Program-made: the position numbers and the translations under genes | Part shown: positions 47,211 through 59,687 of the stretch, in pieces | Numbering within the stretch: the stretch's first letter is position 1 | Layout: each line of letters begins with the position of its first letter | Notes under the pieces: generated by a model | Database searches by the model: none | What the model was told of the DNA's origin: nothing | The model's input: only the letters and a program-made list of their open reading frames with translations | Assembly: GCA_009733715.1 (NCBI GenBank) | Contig: WMKJ01000045.1 | Span: forward strand, 1,820 to 65,819 | Reading direction: 5' to 3' | From: Herpomyces periplanetae | Lineage: Eukaryota; Ascomycota; Laboulbeniomycetes; Herpomycetales; Herpomycetaceae | DNA: 64,000 nt

Positions 47211-47260
47211 GCGAGCGCGAGCGCGAGCGCGAGGGCATGTACATGTACATGTGCATGTAC
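47211..47260. repeat. GCGCGA hexamers followed by ATGTAC hexamers
   Basis: Four copies of GCGCGA-type units are directly followed by ATGTAC repeats. Two adjacent unrelated microsatellites. Confidence 0.85.
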
Positions 47261-47465
47261 TTATACAGGTAAAAGTATATGTGTACGTGTATAAGTATAT
47301 GTTTAGGTACATACACATGCACTCGTAATCGCCGACCCACATCCTCATCCCGTATCCTTACCATAACCCAAATTTTTAAAAGTTTGACGCAACAAATAGC
47401 TGTAATACAAACACTGGCGGTATTTAATATGCCATTGCAAATAAGTCTGACATATTGACATACTG

Positions 47466-47520
47466 ACGCAACCACGCAACCACGCACCCTCGCACCCTCG
47501 CACCCTCGTACCCACGCACC
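47466..47520. repeat. short tandem array of CGCAACCA / CGCACCCT units
   Basis: About two CGCAACCA octamers, then three CGCACCCT octamers and variants. This is a local minisatellite and causes a spurious long minus-strand frame. Confidence 0.8.
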
Positions 47521-48754
47521 AACAGCACGCGCCCGTATACGCCCTGCCTCAATTTGACTCACACATATCGCAGGTCATATCGAAAATTCCATTCCATCCC
47601 ATCCCATCCTGCCAACATCATAAACTTGTCCCAGCTCGAAGCTTCGCGACCTTGCTCCTCCCCTCCTCCATCCATGGCTAGACTCCCGCTTCGACTTCGC
47701 CACTTCTCTCTGCTTACCTTTATCTTCCCTCTCATTGGTCCTCCCTCCTCCTCCGACATCGGGAACTTCCCACTGCCCGATTAGTCAGCTGGGTTTTTGG
47801 CTTATAAAAGTCGAGATGCGGCACGTTGACGATGGAGATGTTTGGTTTGGCGAATTTGTGCATGTTGAAGAGTGTACGCGTGTTGTTCTACGTTTGAATT
47901 TATCTTCTCGGGGTTAATTTAATCTTGTGGAGTTTGCATCAATTGTTACTTCTGCTTGGATTAATTTATCCCACGGGGATTTTGCTCATTACAGCTTTGC
48001 ACTATTCTACTCTCCATCTCGTTTTTTTGGGGTATATCGTGAGTGGGTTGAACTGCTAGTTAAATCTTTAGGTTTTTATAGCCCATTGCAAGCTTGATAT
48101 CCTGCTTATCTACTTAATACTTATACTGCTTTAATTTTTATCTCATGATACTCTGATTAGCATTGTTGATTTGAATTTGTTTGAATGGATGAATAAATTA
48201 TTGATTGATTGCTTTACCGACTGATTAATTGATTATTTCTTATATCATTCTTATTACTCTCTCTTTTCCTTTTATCTACCCTTCCATTCCATTCTCTTCT
48301 ACCCTAACTTCCCCCACTGCATCCCCACCAAATCTTTCCTTACCCGAATCCGTCATCTTAAACCTACACCACTTACGTCATCTTCTTAACTGATTTCGTT
48401 AAGGTTAAATAGCAAAGTGTTTGGTTCATCCAACTTTTACACTTTTATATCCTTTTACAATCTGTGTGTTCTCCGGCTCATTCATTCCTTCAATCAATCC
48501 ATCTGTCAACTACTTCTCAACCCACTGGCTATCCTCTTAAACTACTTACTCCGTTTATATACCCTTTGCTATATTTTGATTTGCATTTAGTCTTCCTCTC
48601 CTTCTTTCCTCCCTCCCTCCATTTTCTTTTTCCTACATTATTATCTTGTATACTTTCCCCTCATCGATTTTGGATTGAAGCCTGTTTTGTCCTTCAACTT
48701 TTCACTGGTCAGCTCCCCTTCTCTCCCCCATAAGTTTTCTTATCCCGCTTTATC

Positions 48755-51485
48755 ATGACTCCTTTCATCTCTTCACCTAGCCCTAAAACTCTCTACGAAA
48801 AAGTTCTGAACGATCATATCATCGATGAGCGAGAAGATGGATCAATCTTAATCTATATCGGTAAGCTTTCTTATCATCTTCCCTTTTCCCCTCTCTTGCT
48901 AACCTCCACTTTCAGATCGGCACCTAGTCCATGAAGTTACTTCACCCGTACGTTACTCCCCATCCCTTAAATATCCTCCCCTTATTTCCCTTCTCCCAAA
49001 TCACAACTTAATAATCATTCAATTAATTATCCCTTCCATTTCCCCGTTAATCCTTATTTCACGTTCTTCGTTTATCCTATACATCTTTATCTGATCAATT
49101 GCTAAGTTAAAGCAATTCTCTCCTACAGCAAGCTTTCGAAGGACTTAGAAAAGCTGGACGAACCGTTCGGAGAGCTGACTGCACCCTTGTTACCACCGAT
49201 CACGTATGTATTTCCCCCATCTGTTTTTAACTCTGTATACCTATACACCCTTCAATTCATCGTATCAGAGATTCTCCGTGTGTGTAACATTCAACTAATA
49301 TGTGTGTGTACCGATTCTCCGGTTATTGTAGAACATTCCGACAAGCCCTCGAAAGGGTTTCACCAACGTGGCAGACTTCATCCGAGAGGATGACTCACGC
49401 CTTCAATGCATTACATTAGAGGATAACGTTAAAGAGTTTGGCCTCACTTACTTTGGACTTGACGATAATCGGCAAGGCATTGTGCATATCATTGGACCTG
49501 AACAAGGCTTTACTCTGCCCGGTACCACTGTAGTATGCGGCGATAGTCACACTTCAACACACGGAGCTTTGGGTGCTCTAGCCTTTGGAATTGGTACTAG
49601 TGAAGTGGAACATGTTCTGGCTACTCAAACGCTGGTTACGAGACGATGCAAGAACATGCGAATTAAAATCGACGGATGCCTAGCGCCTGGCGTTAGTAGC
49701 AAAGATATCATTCTACACGTTATAGGTGTCATTGGGACCGCTGGAGGTACGGGTTGTGTCATTGAATTTTGCGGCTCAGCCATTACGGATTTGAGCATTG
49801 AAGCTAGAATGTCAGTTTGTAATATGTCAATTGAAGCGGGTGCTCGAGCCGGTATGATCGCCCCCGACCAAAAAACTTTTGATTATCTACGCGGTCGTGC
49901 ATTAGCTCCTAAACCTGGTTCCGTTAAATGGAAAAAAGCCCTTGCTTACTGGAAACATCTTAAATCGGATCCCGATGCTAAATTTGATATTGATATTTAC
50001 ATTGATGCCAAAGATATCGTACCAACAGTAACATGGGGTACATCACCTCAAGATGTTTTACCCATTACTCAATCCGTACCCCATCCGTCAGATTTTGATA
50101 GTAAGGCCAAGCAAATCGCATGTTCCCGAGCTTTAGAATATATGGGCCTTGAACCTGGCACATCATTACAAGATATTACCATTGATAAAGTTTTCATTGG
50201 GTCATGCACTAACTCTCGCATTGAAGATTTACGTAGCGCCGCATCACTGCTTAAGGGGCAAAGAATAGCTTCTAATATTAAACGCGCCATGGTAGTTCCA
50301 GGCTCAGGACTCGTTAAAAAGCAAGCTGAAGCTGACGGACTGGACAAAATTTTCATAGACGCTGGATTCGAATGGAGAGAGGCCGGCTGTTCAATGTGTC
50401 TTGGAATGAATCCTGACATATTGTTACCCAAAGAACGATGCGCTAGTACGTCGAATCGAAATTTTGAAGGTCGACAAGGTGCTGGTGGACGTACCCATTT
50501 AATGTCACCCGCAATGGCAGCAGCCGCAGCCATCGTTGGAAAATTGGCCGACGTTAGGAAATTATCTACATTTCAGGATCGACCAGTTGAAAGTAATACG
50601 GCAGATCAAAGCTGCTCTTACTCTAGTGCAGGTGAAACCAGTGATAGTGATTCAGATGGAACTTTTGGAAATTCAACCGATGACGCAGAATCAACCATTC
50701 CTGATTTACCGGCGACAATACCCATGAAAGTGGATAACATGGTGAGCTGTGGTAGTGGTATCCCAAAATTCGTGAGACTTCGTGGAATTGCAGCCCCAAT
50801 TGAATTACCGAATATCGATACCGATGCCATAATTCCAAAACAGTTTTTGAAGACAATTAAACGTTCTGGTTTAGGATCAGCTCTATTTTATGCCTGGAGA
50901 TTCGACCCTACAACAGGTGAACCAAAGCCTAACTTTATCCTTAACCGTGAACCATACACAAAATCAAAAATTTTAGTTTGTTCTGGGCCTAATTTTGGCT
51001 GTGGAAGTAGTCGTGAACATGCCCCATGGGCATTATTAGACTTTGGAATATCCTGTGTTATAGCAGAGAGTTTTGGCGACATATTTTACAATAACAGCTT
51101 TCAAAATGGTTTACTTCCAATTCGTGTGGAGGACAAGCTTACATTAGAACGGATTGAAGCTGAGGCCAAAATGGCTCGTGCCATTGAAATCGACTTACCC
51201 AAGCAACTAATTCTATCGGGAATTGATGGTGAAGTACTGGCGAGATTTGAAATTGATCCCTTCCGCAAGCATTGTCTACTTAACGGTTTAGATGTTATTG
51301 GGCTCACTTTACAATCTGAAGATAAAATACGGAGATTCGAAGCCCAACAGAGTCGCAATGCTCCATGGTTGGTAGGATGTGGTTACATGAAGCGAAAAAG
51401 GCCTGGTGGCAGACTCATCAAGGTTAGTCCTACCAATTTAATGCGCGATTCAATCATAGGAGAAAAGTCGCAGCTAGTTTGGTGA
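48755..51485 (+). CDS. LEU1: 3-isopropylmalate dehydratase (isopropylmalate isomerase)
   Basis: Fe-S hydrolyase converting 2- to 3-isopropylmalate in leucine synthesis; fungi fuse the bacterial LeuC and LeuD parts, as here. 788 residues. Exons 48755-48860, 48916-48947 (32 nt), 49129-49203 and 49332-51485, all in phase. Start [20 protein letters not shown]; junctions give [13 protein letters not shown] and [20 protein letters not shown]. Large domain: [20 protein letters not shown]. The 4Fe-4S ligands are Cys in [11 protein letters not shown] (near residue 361) and [10 protein letters not shown] (near 425). A Ser/Asp-rich linker of about 60 residues joins to the small domain ([20 protein letters not shown], then [20 protein letters not shown]). 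The promoter and 5' leader are strongly pyrimidine-rich. Confidence 0.97.
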
Positions 51486-52305
51486 TCATGAACATGTGCG
51501 CATGCAAATGCGCTCACCCGCATGTTCGAGAGAATTCGGTGATTGGATTAATTGACGTGGTCTCGGCTTCAATTTTCTTTGGGCGGTAAAAAAGGGTGGC
51601 ATATAATGAGGGTTTGATTTTTTACTTGACACTAAGGATTTCACGACTATGTTGATGAAGAGAGTTTCAACACATAACAGTAGCGCAGCACAAGGCAGCG
51701 CATCGCATCGCATTGTATCACTTTTAGTTTGACGGGCGCCATTTTCATCAGAATTTCTGTTTGCCCTTTCTTTGTAATTATCATTTTTTAAAAGATGAAC
51801 ATGAATACTTGACTATATGGTGGGCAATATATTTTTAGTGCACACTTTTCCCAGTGAGCTTGTTCAGTATAGGTAAACTCTTTCGGCCCAAGTAGTTTTG
51901 CGACGGTGTTTAGTTTGCCAAGTTTTTCTTCATGATAATAGTTAACCGGATTAGGAAATCTTTAACAATATTTGCGTAGGGGGGCAGGGTAGGTGGTCCA
52001 GCCGGAGCCTGTAGCCACGTAGTTATCACTGCAGATACTTATTTGTGCCGATTATCATGTAAATTTGTAAATTATTAACACAGAAATGCATCTTCTAAAC
52101 ACTTCCAGGAATCATCGACACATGGATTTAACACGAATCTTAGTCCAAAAATTCTCACGCCCAGCCATCACGTGCTTCACGCCGTCCAGCTACCGGGAAG
52201 AGGGCACGTGATTTGGAAGTGTGGGTGCGTGAGTATATGGAGATGAAAAAGTCGAATTTTGGCAAAGTTTGGCCTGCACACATGTACACAGGCTAGGCCG
52301 TCAGG
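51486..52305. other. intergenic, LEU1 3' end and ARG4 promoter
   Basis: 820 bp. Two CACGTG boxes at 52169 and 52205, 36 bp apart, about 100-135 bp upstream of the ARG4 start. I saw no clear Gcn4-type TGASTCA site here. No gene. Confidence 0.55.
52169..52210. promoter_or_regulatory. paired CACGTG boxes upstream of ARG4
   Basis: ATCACGTGCT and GGCACGTGAT form an inverted pair about 36 bp apart, immediately upstream of ARG4. Regulation by a bHLH factor is inferred. Confidence 0.45.
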
Positions 52306-54220
52306 ATGGACAGCAAAACTGGGACATCAGGCGAGGGACTATTATGGGGTGGACGATTTACGCAGGCCACGGGTATGGATAAGCTTATGGAAAAGTTTAA
52401 TGCTTCACTACCGGTAGATAGGGCCATGTGGAAACAAGATATTAAGGCATCTATCGCGTACGCGCGCGCTAACGTTTCCACGGGTATCCTCACAGCGGAC
52501 GAATTTAAGTTAATTGAAACGGGCTTACAACGTATAGCTAACGAATGGGAATCGGATAGCTTTGTGGTTGACCCGCACGTTGACGAAGATATTCATACGG
52601 CCAACGAACGACGTCTTACGCAGTTAATCGGTCGTGATACAGCGGGTAAATTACACACGGGACGCAGTCGAAATGACCAAGTCGTCACTGACCTACGCAT
52701 CTGGTTACGCGATCGGTTGTGTCATTTACGCTCCTTGCTCGTTAACTTGTTAACTGCGTTCACTCAACGAGCTCGCCGTGAAATCTCCCATATAATGCCG
52801 GGCTATACACACTTGCAGCGCGCTCAACCGGTCCGCTGGAGCCACTGGTTAATGAGTTATGCTACCTTTTTCATGGATGATTTGTACCGACTTGTTCAGG
52901 TTAACGCTCGCGTTAATCGGTCTCCCTTAGGTTGCGGTGCGTTAGCCGGAAACGCCTTTGGCATTGACCGACTTGCTATATCCCGTGAACTTGATTTTAC
53001 TGCACCCTTACTTAACAGTATGGCTGCCGTATCCGATCGTGATTTTATCCTCGACACCTTGTACTGGGGAAGTATGATAATGTTACATTTATCACGATGG
53101 AGCGAGGACTTAATTCTATACAGCACTGCCGAATTTGCCTTCGTTCGCCTGTCCGATGCATATTCAACTGGTAGCTCATTAATGCCACAGAAGAAAAATT
53201 GTAAGTTAACATTACACCCTACTACCACAATTATAATGTTTTGTACACTCATTTTTCCGTATACGCTATAATTCCAACCAAACTAGCTCATTATGCCTCG
53301 GACATGAGCCTTGTAATTTCGTAAACTCCGCTTGCAACCTGCGGTAGTATCATGACAAGCTAACCACAACGCTTTTGCTGGGGGATGTGTGTGGGTGAAA
53401 ATTATTTAGGTGATTCTTTGGAGCTACTGCGTGGGAAAAGTGGACGATGCTTCGGACATTTAACTGGACTCATGATGACGATAAAGGGCTTACCGTCGAC
53501 ATATAATAAGGATCTTCAGGAAAGCGTTTCCATTTTAATGGAACACCTCGAATGTGTGGAGGACAGTGTTAAAATAGCCACCGGTGTGATAACTACCTTA
53601 GCCATTGACGCAAATAAAATGCGAGCCGCTGTTACACCTGACATGCTAGCTACGGAATTGGCCGAATATCTCGTTCGTAAAGGTACGTCCGCGTGTGTAC
53701 ATGTATGAGATGAGAAGACGACGTTTGTCAGTTGAACCCGTTCACACGCAGTGTGTGTTAGCATCTCATGTGAGACGATTAAACGGTTGGTTGCACGAAT
53801 AATCCGACCGTAAATGAAGTAGTTAGCTTGTATGATTCCCTGTTAAAATGGGGGAACTTAATAAAGCTTTACTATGTATTGATGTTTTCATGATGATTCA
53901 AACGATGCAGGTCATGCAAACACCATTAAATTCACGAAATTAACGCTAACGTATTACGAACAATAGGGGTTCCATTTCGCGAATCACATCATACAGTGGG
54001 GCGAGTTATAGCATTTTGCGAGCAGAATAATCGTGAATTAACGAGCTTAACATTAGATGATTTTAAGGCGATTGACCATAGGTTTGACGATGATGCACCG
54101 AAAATCGTAGGGGATATTGATAGAGCCGTTGAGATGAAAAATGCGCTTGGTGGAACGAGTAAATCGGCCGTAATGTATCAAATAGATGAGATTGAAAAGC
54201 AACTTGAAACGTTCAAGTAA
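52306..54220 (+). CDS. ARG4: argininosuccinate lyase
   Basis: Cleaves argininosuccinate to arginine and fumarate, the last step of arginine synthesis. 473 residues (yeast 463). Exons 52306-53200, 53410-53682 and 53967-54220; donors GTAAGT and GTACGT; phases 1 and 1. Start [20 protein letters not shown]. Active-site regions: [40 protein letters not shown], and the superfamily signature [10 protein letters not shown] near residue 290. The signature continues across the intron as [13 protein letters not shown]; the residue after KKN is Cys, encoded across the splice junction, where most species have Pro or Ala. The last exon reads [20 protein letters not shown]. The antisense frames are shadows. 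Confidence 0.96.
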
Positions 54221-54576
54221 TGTATTTAACATTATACTCGACCTGTGCCCTGGCCTGGGAATTCATGAGAAGAGAACAGAGTGTATCACGTCGAGTAAAC
54301 ATTTAATGGCACAAGATACAAGACATTCATTATGCGGGCGTGGGCATAATACATATATTAGTGTATGCGTTGGGTAGCATGATCATGTATACAGGAAGCT
54401 GGCAAGTTCAGATCGTATGTTTGTGATGAAGGAGGAGAAGCGTTATGGTGAAAATTGTAAGACTTTCGGGGAATCCGGTCAGGCTGGGTTAAGTTAACAA
54501 GCCGAATGGAAACATAAGCAGTAATCAAGCAAGCCAAGTGTAAAGTCGGTGCAGCGTTAACTGAACACGACTTGAT
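54221..54576. other. convergent intergenic ARG4 / MRPS16
   Basis: 356 bp between two 3' ends. Nothing recognised. Confidence 0.5.
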
Positions 54577-55352
54577 TCATGGCTGTACATTTGATGGAGA
54601 ATTATTGGGAATGGGGGATGATGTAGAAGTGGTTAACTGGTGAGAAAGGGTGGTATGAGAAGGGGAAGGGTTATAATCTGGTGTGGGAGAAAGCTTTGGT
54701 GGCATGAACCCAACCTAAAGCAAAACAAAGTTTACACGTTAACATATTATGGAGGTAGTGAGACGAGCGGAACAGTATGACGAACCATGGATAACAATTG
54801 CCACATAGGCTTGCTAGGCTGAGCACCAACCCCGAGCCAGTATTTAGTGCGGGAGAAATCGAGTTGAATAGTTTTGTACGCCTGATTTTTACAGTCCAGG
54901 GTACGACGGGGGATTGGATCGTATGAACCTGTTATAATAAAGTTTCAAGGTTAGTACAAATGAAAAGAAGGGGGAAGGGTGTAGAGAGCGTGATACGGAG
55001 AAAGTGTATAGAGAGTGGGGATTAACGTACCGAGAACTTCCAAGGGTTCGCTATCACGAGCAGAACTTTACGTGAAGGGATAGCTTAAGCGGCGATTAAA
55101 CAAACATGCCGAAGAGGGATGTGAGCTTGTTGGACACAGTAAGAAGAGAACGTATACAATAGACGCATACGCATACGTGTATACGTATAATTGAGAGTAT
55201 GCATTTGCATTTACATTCGCTCATACATACAAGCGTATACACGTATGCGAATGCGATGACAAATTTGATGATTACCGAGCTTGAGCAACGACAATGTTGT
55301 AATGCGGTGCGTGACGACGCCCAAAGCGAGATAGACGAATCTTTAAAACCAT
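54577..55352 (-). CDS. MRPS16: mitochondrial small-subunit ribosomal protein bS16m
   Basis: Mitoribosome small-subunit protein of the bacterial S16 family, 130 residues. Exons: 55276-55352, 55031-55065 (35 nt), 54786-54928 and 54577-54714. Donors are GTAATC, GTACGT and GTTCGT, and every junction is in phase. Product: MVLKIRLSRFGRRHAPHYNI, then VVAQARSARDSEPLEVLGSY, DPIPRRTLDCKNQ, LDFSRTKYWLGVGAQPSKPM and WQLLSMVGFMPPK. The segment from KIRLSRFGRR to VGAQPS matches the family throughout. The 40-residue tail is Ser/Thr/Pro-rich and not conserved. No single exon is longer than 48 codons, so the gene is invisible to a long-ORF scan. Intron 1 (210 nt) contains an alternating purine-pyrimidine tract (about 55150-55250). 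Confidence 0.93.
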
Positions 55353-55464
55353 GATACGCTTAGGGTAATAAAAGGAGGGTGGAAAATGAGAGAGAAGTTT
55401 TAGCTTTGGAAAAAGATGACGCGTGTGCGGGTAGGAAAAATGTGATTTTTTGTGATTATCAAAG

Positions 55465-55549
55465 ATGATGATGACAGTGATGACAATGATGACGATGGTA
55501 GTGATTATTATGAAGAAGAAGATGACGATGATGATGATGATGATGATAA
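55465..55549. repeat. GAT/GAC triplet repeat tract
   Basis: Imperfect GATGATGAC units, ending in a purer GATGATGAT run. Non-coding microsatellite upstream of MRPS16. Confidence 0.85.
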
Positions 55550-55662
55550 TTTAAATGCTAAAAACAGAATTAATCGTGTGAACTCCGCAGTCAATTCGAA
55601 ATGTCGGAGATTTTAGGGGGAAAGACAGGCGAAATAAAATTAATCCGGAGGGGTAGGGCGCA

Positions 55663-55676
55663 GTCACGTGAGCGGA
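55663..55676. promoter_or_regulatory. CACGTG box with shared 14-bp context, upstream of MRPS16
   Basis: GTCACGTGAGCGGA lies about 310 bp upstream of the MRPS16 start, identical to 42602-42615 near RRP15. Both neighbours make ribosome-related proteins, which suggests, without proving, a common regulator. Confidence 0.45.
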
Positions 55677-56474
55677 GAGACGCGGCGCGAGGAGCGGAAT
55701 AAGAGAGTTGGTGGACGGGAAAAAGAGGGATTGGGATATTGAAGTGGGTTGGTAGAGTTAGGGTTATAGAAGGGAGGGGAGCCGGTACTGGAGCTAAGAA
55801 TATGGGCTATTAACGTGTGGCAAATCTTTCTGTGGGTCATTTTGAGTGAATCATGTAGTATTCAGGGATGTTATACATTACAATAATAGTAGTAGCAGTA
55901 GTAGCAATAATAGTGAGGGGGGCGACGACAAAAGCGGCGGTTAATAGTAATTGTAGACAGTTTAAGAAGTTTAATTTTATGTTAATGACAATAATAGTAA
56001 TGTGGTAATGAAAATCATACATGTAACGCAGGCAATGTGGAGCAATTGATAAAAATTCTCATGTGTAAATTACCTGGGAGTGGGCCCGATTATGGACAAG
56101 CAGGAATATTTTACGAATTATCAAGCAAGAAAGGGAATAGTGATAAGTTTAGCCAAAAAGATATTAAGAGAGAGAGAGCGTTTAAAGGGTTACAGGAAGA
56201 TCTGAGGCGGCAAAATTTTGTGTGTATATTTTAGGTATTAATGACATGGAAGGGCGTATAATAAAAGGATAATAAGGTTGATTAGGTTAACAGGTTTACA
56301 CTTCAAGGTAACAAAATGATACGTAGGAGTAGGTGAACACATAATATGATAGATATATTATAGAGTTGATATGATACGATAGAATAGAATGAACATTAAA
56401 CAAGGCAACAAGAGTGAGCCGGTTGTGATGTACGGCAGCGCAGCACAGCGTAGCGTAACTCACCACACCGTATC

Positions 56475-56496
56475 GCGCTGGCGCTGGCGCTGGCAC
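56475..56496. repeat. GCGCTG hexamer array
   Basis: Three or so copies of GCGCTG in a GC-rich patch. Simple repeat. Confidence 0.75.
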
Positions 56497-57219
56497 CAGC
56501 AATGGAACCAGCACGGGCACCGTATCGCATCGCGTCACGTAACAGCGCGCCGCGCCGGATCAATGGCAAGAACCACACAAAATTACTCGATTAAGCCCCA
56601 ATCCAGTGTGAATGGGTCGAGCCTTCCCTGAATCTCCGCTGCCGTTTTATCAGGCAAGCACGAACCCGGGGGCACCTTCCCGCGATCGTCGGTCTGCGGG
56701 TGGCTCAATCGCCGCACTTTCCCAAAGGAGTAACTGCAATTTCTGCCTCTGCTCAAACGGATCCTTCCTATTCTGGCAAATACCTCCATTCTTCAGCCTC
56801 GGGTCACGTGTATCCATTCGCTTGCTTTTCCCACAAATAGCCGCTGCATCGCACTTTTAAACGGTTCTTTGGTCGCAAGTTTTTGAAAGTTTTTTTTTTC
56901 TTCATAAGTTATTCTTTTCTTCTAATCTTCCTTTAATTCTTATTTATCTCCTCCCTCTTCTACCCTTTTCATATTTATTCTTCCTTTTCCATTCCTTCAA
57001 TTACCCTTTTTTTTAAGCTTACTCCCCTCTTCCCTCTACCCGCGCTAACTTTCCATTCCACTTCTACCCATAAATTCTTCCCTCGTATTCCAATCTTGTT
57101 TGCTCTTACACCTGTCATTGACCTTTATCCCTTCTCTTCTTCTTTCCTTCATTCCTCACTTACCTTGGTATATACTAAGTTTGTATCTTCTAAACTTCGT
57201 ATTCATCTTATCTTATACT

Positions 57220-59272
57220 ATGCCTTCCTCTACCTCATCTTCGTCTCCCTACACTTACACCTCTCACTCATCACCTAACCTCTCCGATTCTTCATCTACT
57301 CTTTCCAACTCTATCAATGACCCTATTGATATTTTAAACCTGGAAAACCCAAACTCCCCATCCTCAGATTCTCCCTCACACGAATTGAATTTACCCAAAT
57401 ATTCTACCTTCTCATCAAAGATTCCCCAAAACAATGAATTCACTCCAAATTTTGATCATTTAGACAACCTCTCTCCATCCACTCTAAATACATCTACCTC
57501 GACTTCCTTAACAAATATCGTTACAACTAACGATAAAAAAACATCCGTCCCAACAGCCATTTTAACCGTTCCAAAGTTCAATTGGTCTTTTTTAAACTCT
57601 ACCTCTCTACGCTCTCCTTTATTCTTCGGTCAATCAAAGGCAGCTAACTCAAATCGTACCTCTACCCATACAAATACATCGTCTACTCGTCCCAACCGTT
57701 TAAATTCCATACTAAATTGCCCCCATTCATCTATTCAAAGCGGCTTCACTAACCAGTTAACTAACTTTGCTACTAACCAGAACATGAAAACTCGACTAGT
57801 TCATACACCCTGCTTAACCTCCCTCGTAACTTCTTCAAACTGCTCTACTGACGAGTCATTCAGCTCATCAGTCTTAAAAGCTGGTGTATACAGTTGGCGA
57901 AAAACTTTCACAGGCAACAGCAAAACCTACTCTTTACAAGATACAACCGTGCCGGCGCGGTTAAATTCTTTAACGGATACCGTTACTACTTCCCCTACTA
58001 CTGGCCACAATTTTCAAACAACCGGATCCAGGGGTTTTTCCAGTCCAGTAACTTTTGAATCAGCTCTAAAATATATCGGACAGTCAAGAGATGATTCTGT
58101 ATTCCTTGAACTGCCAGTTTCAAGCTTAAATGTGTCACGACCCCGTGATGTTAAAATTAATCAGAATAACGACGAAGAATGTTTACGTCTAGCAGTACAG
58201 CTTCTAAACCGCTTTCAAGAAGCTTATCGTCGACAACATCAAGAGAACGAGCTGTTACGCACAGAAATTTCAACGCTAAACGATGAGTTACAAGAAGCTG
58301 AGACCAGGATTCGTCATTACAAAGTATTGTTACAAAAAGTGTCTTCCAACCAATCAATTAGTTTAGACGGTGGCGGCAATAATCGCGATGTGGATGCTAA
58401 TGAAAGCCAAACGAATTTACGGGCTGTTTCAATGAGCAAAGAAATGAGTCAATCAAGGTGTGCAAGTGTAATAATCGGGGTCGATGGGTTTGAAGCCCCT
58501 AACACTTCTCTTACAAAGTGTAACGACCTTGGAACAGAGCAGAAAGTCATGTTAGCCGGTGTAGGAGGTGAAGGGTCACATGGAAATGGCACAGTGTCAT
58601 CTAACGGGAGTGTTTCTCTAAATGATTCGCCCGATTCTGAAGTGGAGAGTATGTCTAACATCAGTGTATACTCACGTTGGGCAAGGTCTCGTTCAACATC
58701 CATTACCACGTTCTCCACGCAGTCTGATTGTCACGATAGTATAAGCAATCTTCCACCCCCCACGGGAAACTCGACCCGCTATTCCGTGATTATTAGCGAT
58801 GATTGCGACTGTCGAACTAACTATACTGCCAACCCACGTACCAAGGGAATTGTGGCGATCAGGACCGATGGTGGCAATAATAGCTGTCGTGGATTTTGTG
58901 GATGCTGCGATTCGGCCAAATTTTGTTTGTCAGACCCTAAACAGCCCAGCTATTACTGGCTATTGGACAAAAGAGTCCGTGAATTAGAATGTGCTGTGGA
59001 CGATTGTTTGAAAGTAATATCTTAATTTTCTACTCCCATAATCATATACCACAACTCGTTTGACGACAGTGTTAGCGGAATTCTGTTGCGCAAAGCCTTT
59101 TTTTCAGCCAGGCGACGTGCAAAGCGGAACTAGTTATGGTTCTATATGCGCGCGCCGCCTTTGGAAAGGGGACATAGACGCACAAGCGCGCACGTCTTTA
59201 TTACGTTTATCTTTTGAGCTCCGGATTATCTTGGGGGAAATTTTGCCGTTCCATTATGCTTCAAAGCATTAA
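57220..59272 (+). CDS. Ser/Thr-rich coiled-coil protein of unknown function
   Basis: Exon 57220-59013 encodes 598 residues. A second exon, 59108-59272, adds 54 more, with donor GTAATA, acceptor TTTTTTTCAG and phase 0; its product includes SLLRLSFELRIILGEILPF and reads as real coding sequence. If the intron is not used, the protein stops at VIS, 601 residues. The first 300 residues are very rich in Ser, Thr, Asn and Pro. A coiled coil follows (CLRLAVQLLNRFQEAYRRQH, then TLNDELQEAETRIRHYKVLL). Next comes another Ser-rich stretch, a Cys-rich patch (CRGFCGCCDSAKFC) and a short helix (DKRVRELECAVDDCLK). No family recognised. The first ATG of the frame is used as start. Confidence 0.7.
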
Positions 59273-59687
59273 AAGGAGAATATCCTGCAGTTTTTGATAA
59301 TTATACATGAATAGCCTCAATGACGCGAAATCTCATGCGATAAAAGAGTAGCCACTTTGCAAAACGTGCTCTAAAAACTTCCTATTTTTCCCATTGAGTT
59401 CACCCGTTAAAGCAAACCCGGAATATTTATCCTTTCTATCTTCGTACTGTCTACTAAATATCCCAACTCTGCATACGATTTTGTTTTGTTCACCCCGTCC
59501 TTTCACTGTTCTATTCGCAATCCACCTTGTGCAAACCACTTACCTCCCTCTAATCACCGCCACTATATGCGCCACATTGACTCTCAAACCGGACTACCCG
59601 ACTGTCAATCTACATTTTCGTGGGCTTCAATCGTCATTACTGTTACCGTTGCCGCTAAAATCATCCTGCCAGTACTTTTGCCTCACT
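59273..59687. other. intergenic, ALG5 promoter
   Basis: 415 bp. The ALG5 frame remains open upstream to 59394 but has no ATG there, so it is most likely leader. No other feature. Confidence 0.5.

Larger units (their letters stand above)
43590..48754. other. 5.2 kb largely unassigned region with simple repeats
   Basis: No gene can be named. A minus-strand exon-like segment at about 44000-44085 encodes SERCISSLILDPEKTVRKLS followed by SASALDVMYDEKDKH and ends at GTGTGT; it looks coding, but I could not assemble it. Plus-strand segments near 44470-44790 show similar partial signals. From 45840 to 47530 there are several simple repeats; a 185-residue minus-strand frame across them is an artefact of repeat composition. 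A perfect 8-bp hairpin (ATAACCCG-AACTTC-CGGGTTAT) lies at 45991-46012. From 47560 to 48754 the plus strand is pyrimidine-rich, probably the LEU1 promoter and leader. Confidence 0.5.
55353..57219. other. 1.9 kb divergent intergenic MRPS16 / coiled-coil gene
   Basis: GAT/GAC triplet tract at about 55465-55549; CACGTG at 55665 and 56805; GCGCTG hexamers at 56475-56496. A GC-richer block at about 56400-56850 has an open minus-strand frame (56583-56789) that ends LDPFTLDWGLIE; I do not recognise it. A plus-strand frame at 56037-56234 rich in Lys, Glu and Gln has no spl­ice or homology support. The last 200 bp are pyrimidine-rich, typical of a promoter and leader. Confidence 0.5.

Noticed and set aside
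47005-47562. 185-codon open frame on the minus strand
   Set aside because: It runs through GCGCGA, ATGTAC and CGCACCCT repeats and owes its length and Arg/Tyr/Met-rich composition to them. No domain and no splice support.
50069-50533. 154-codon minus-strand frame
   Set aside because: Antisense shadow of LEU1, whose plus-strand frame has clear Fe-S and active-site motifs.
59394-59687. N-terminal extension of ALG5
   Set aside because: The frame is open but has no ATG before 59688, and the ATG at 59688 leads directly into the expected membrane helix.
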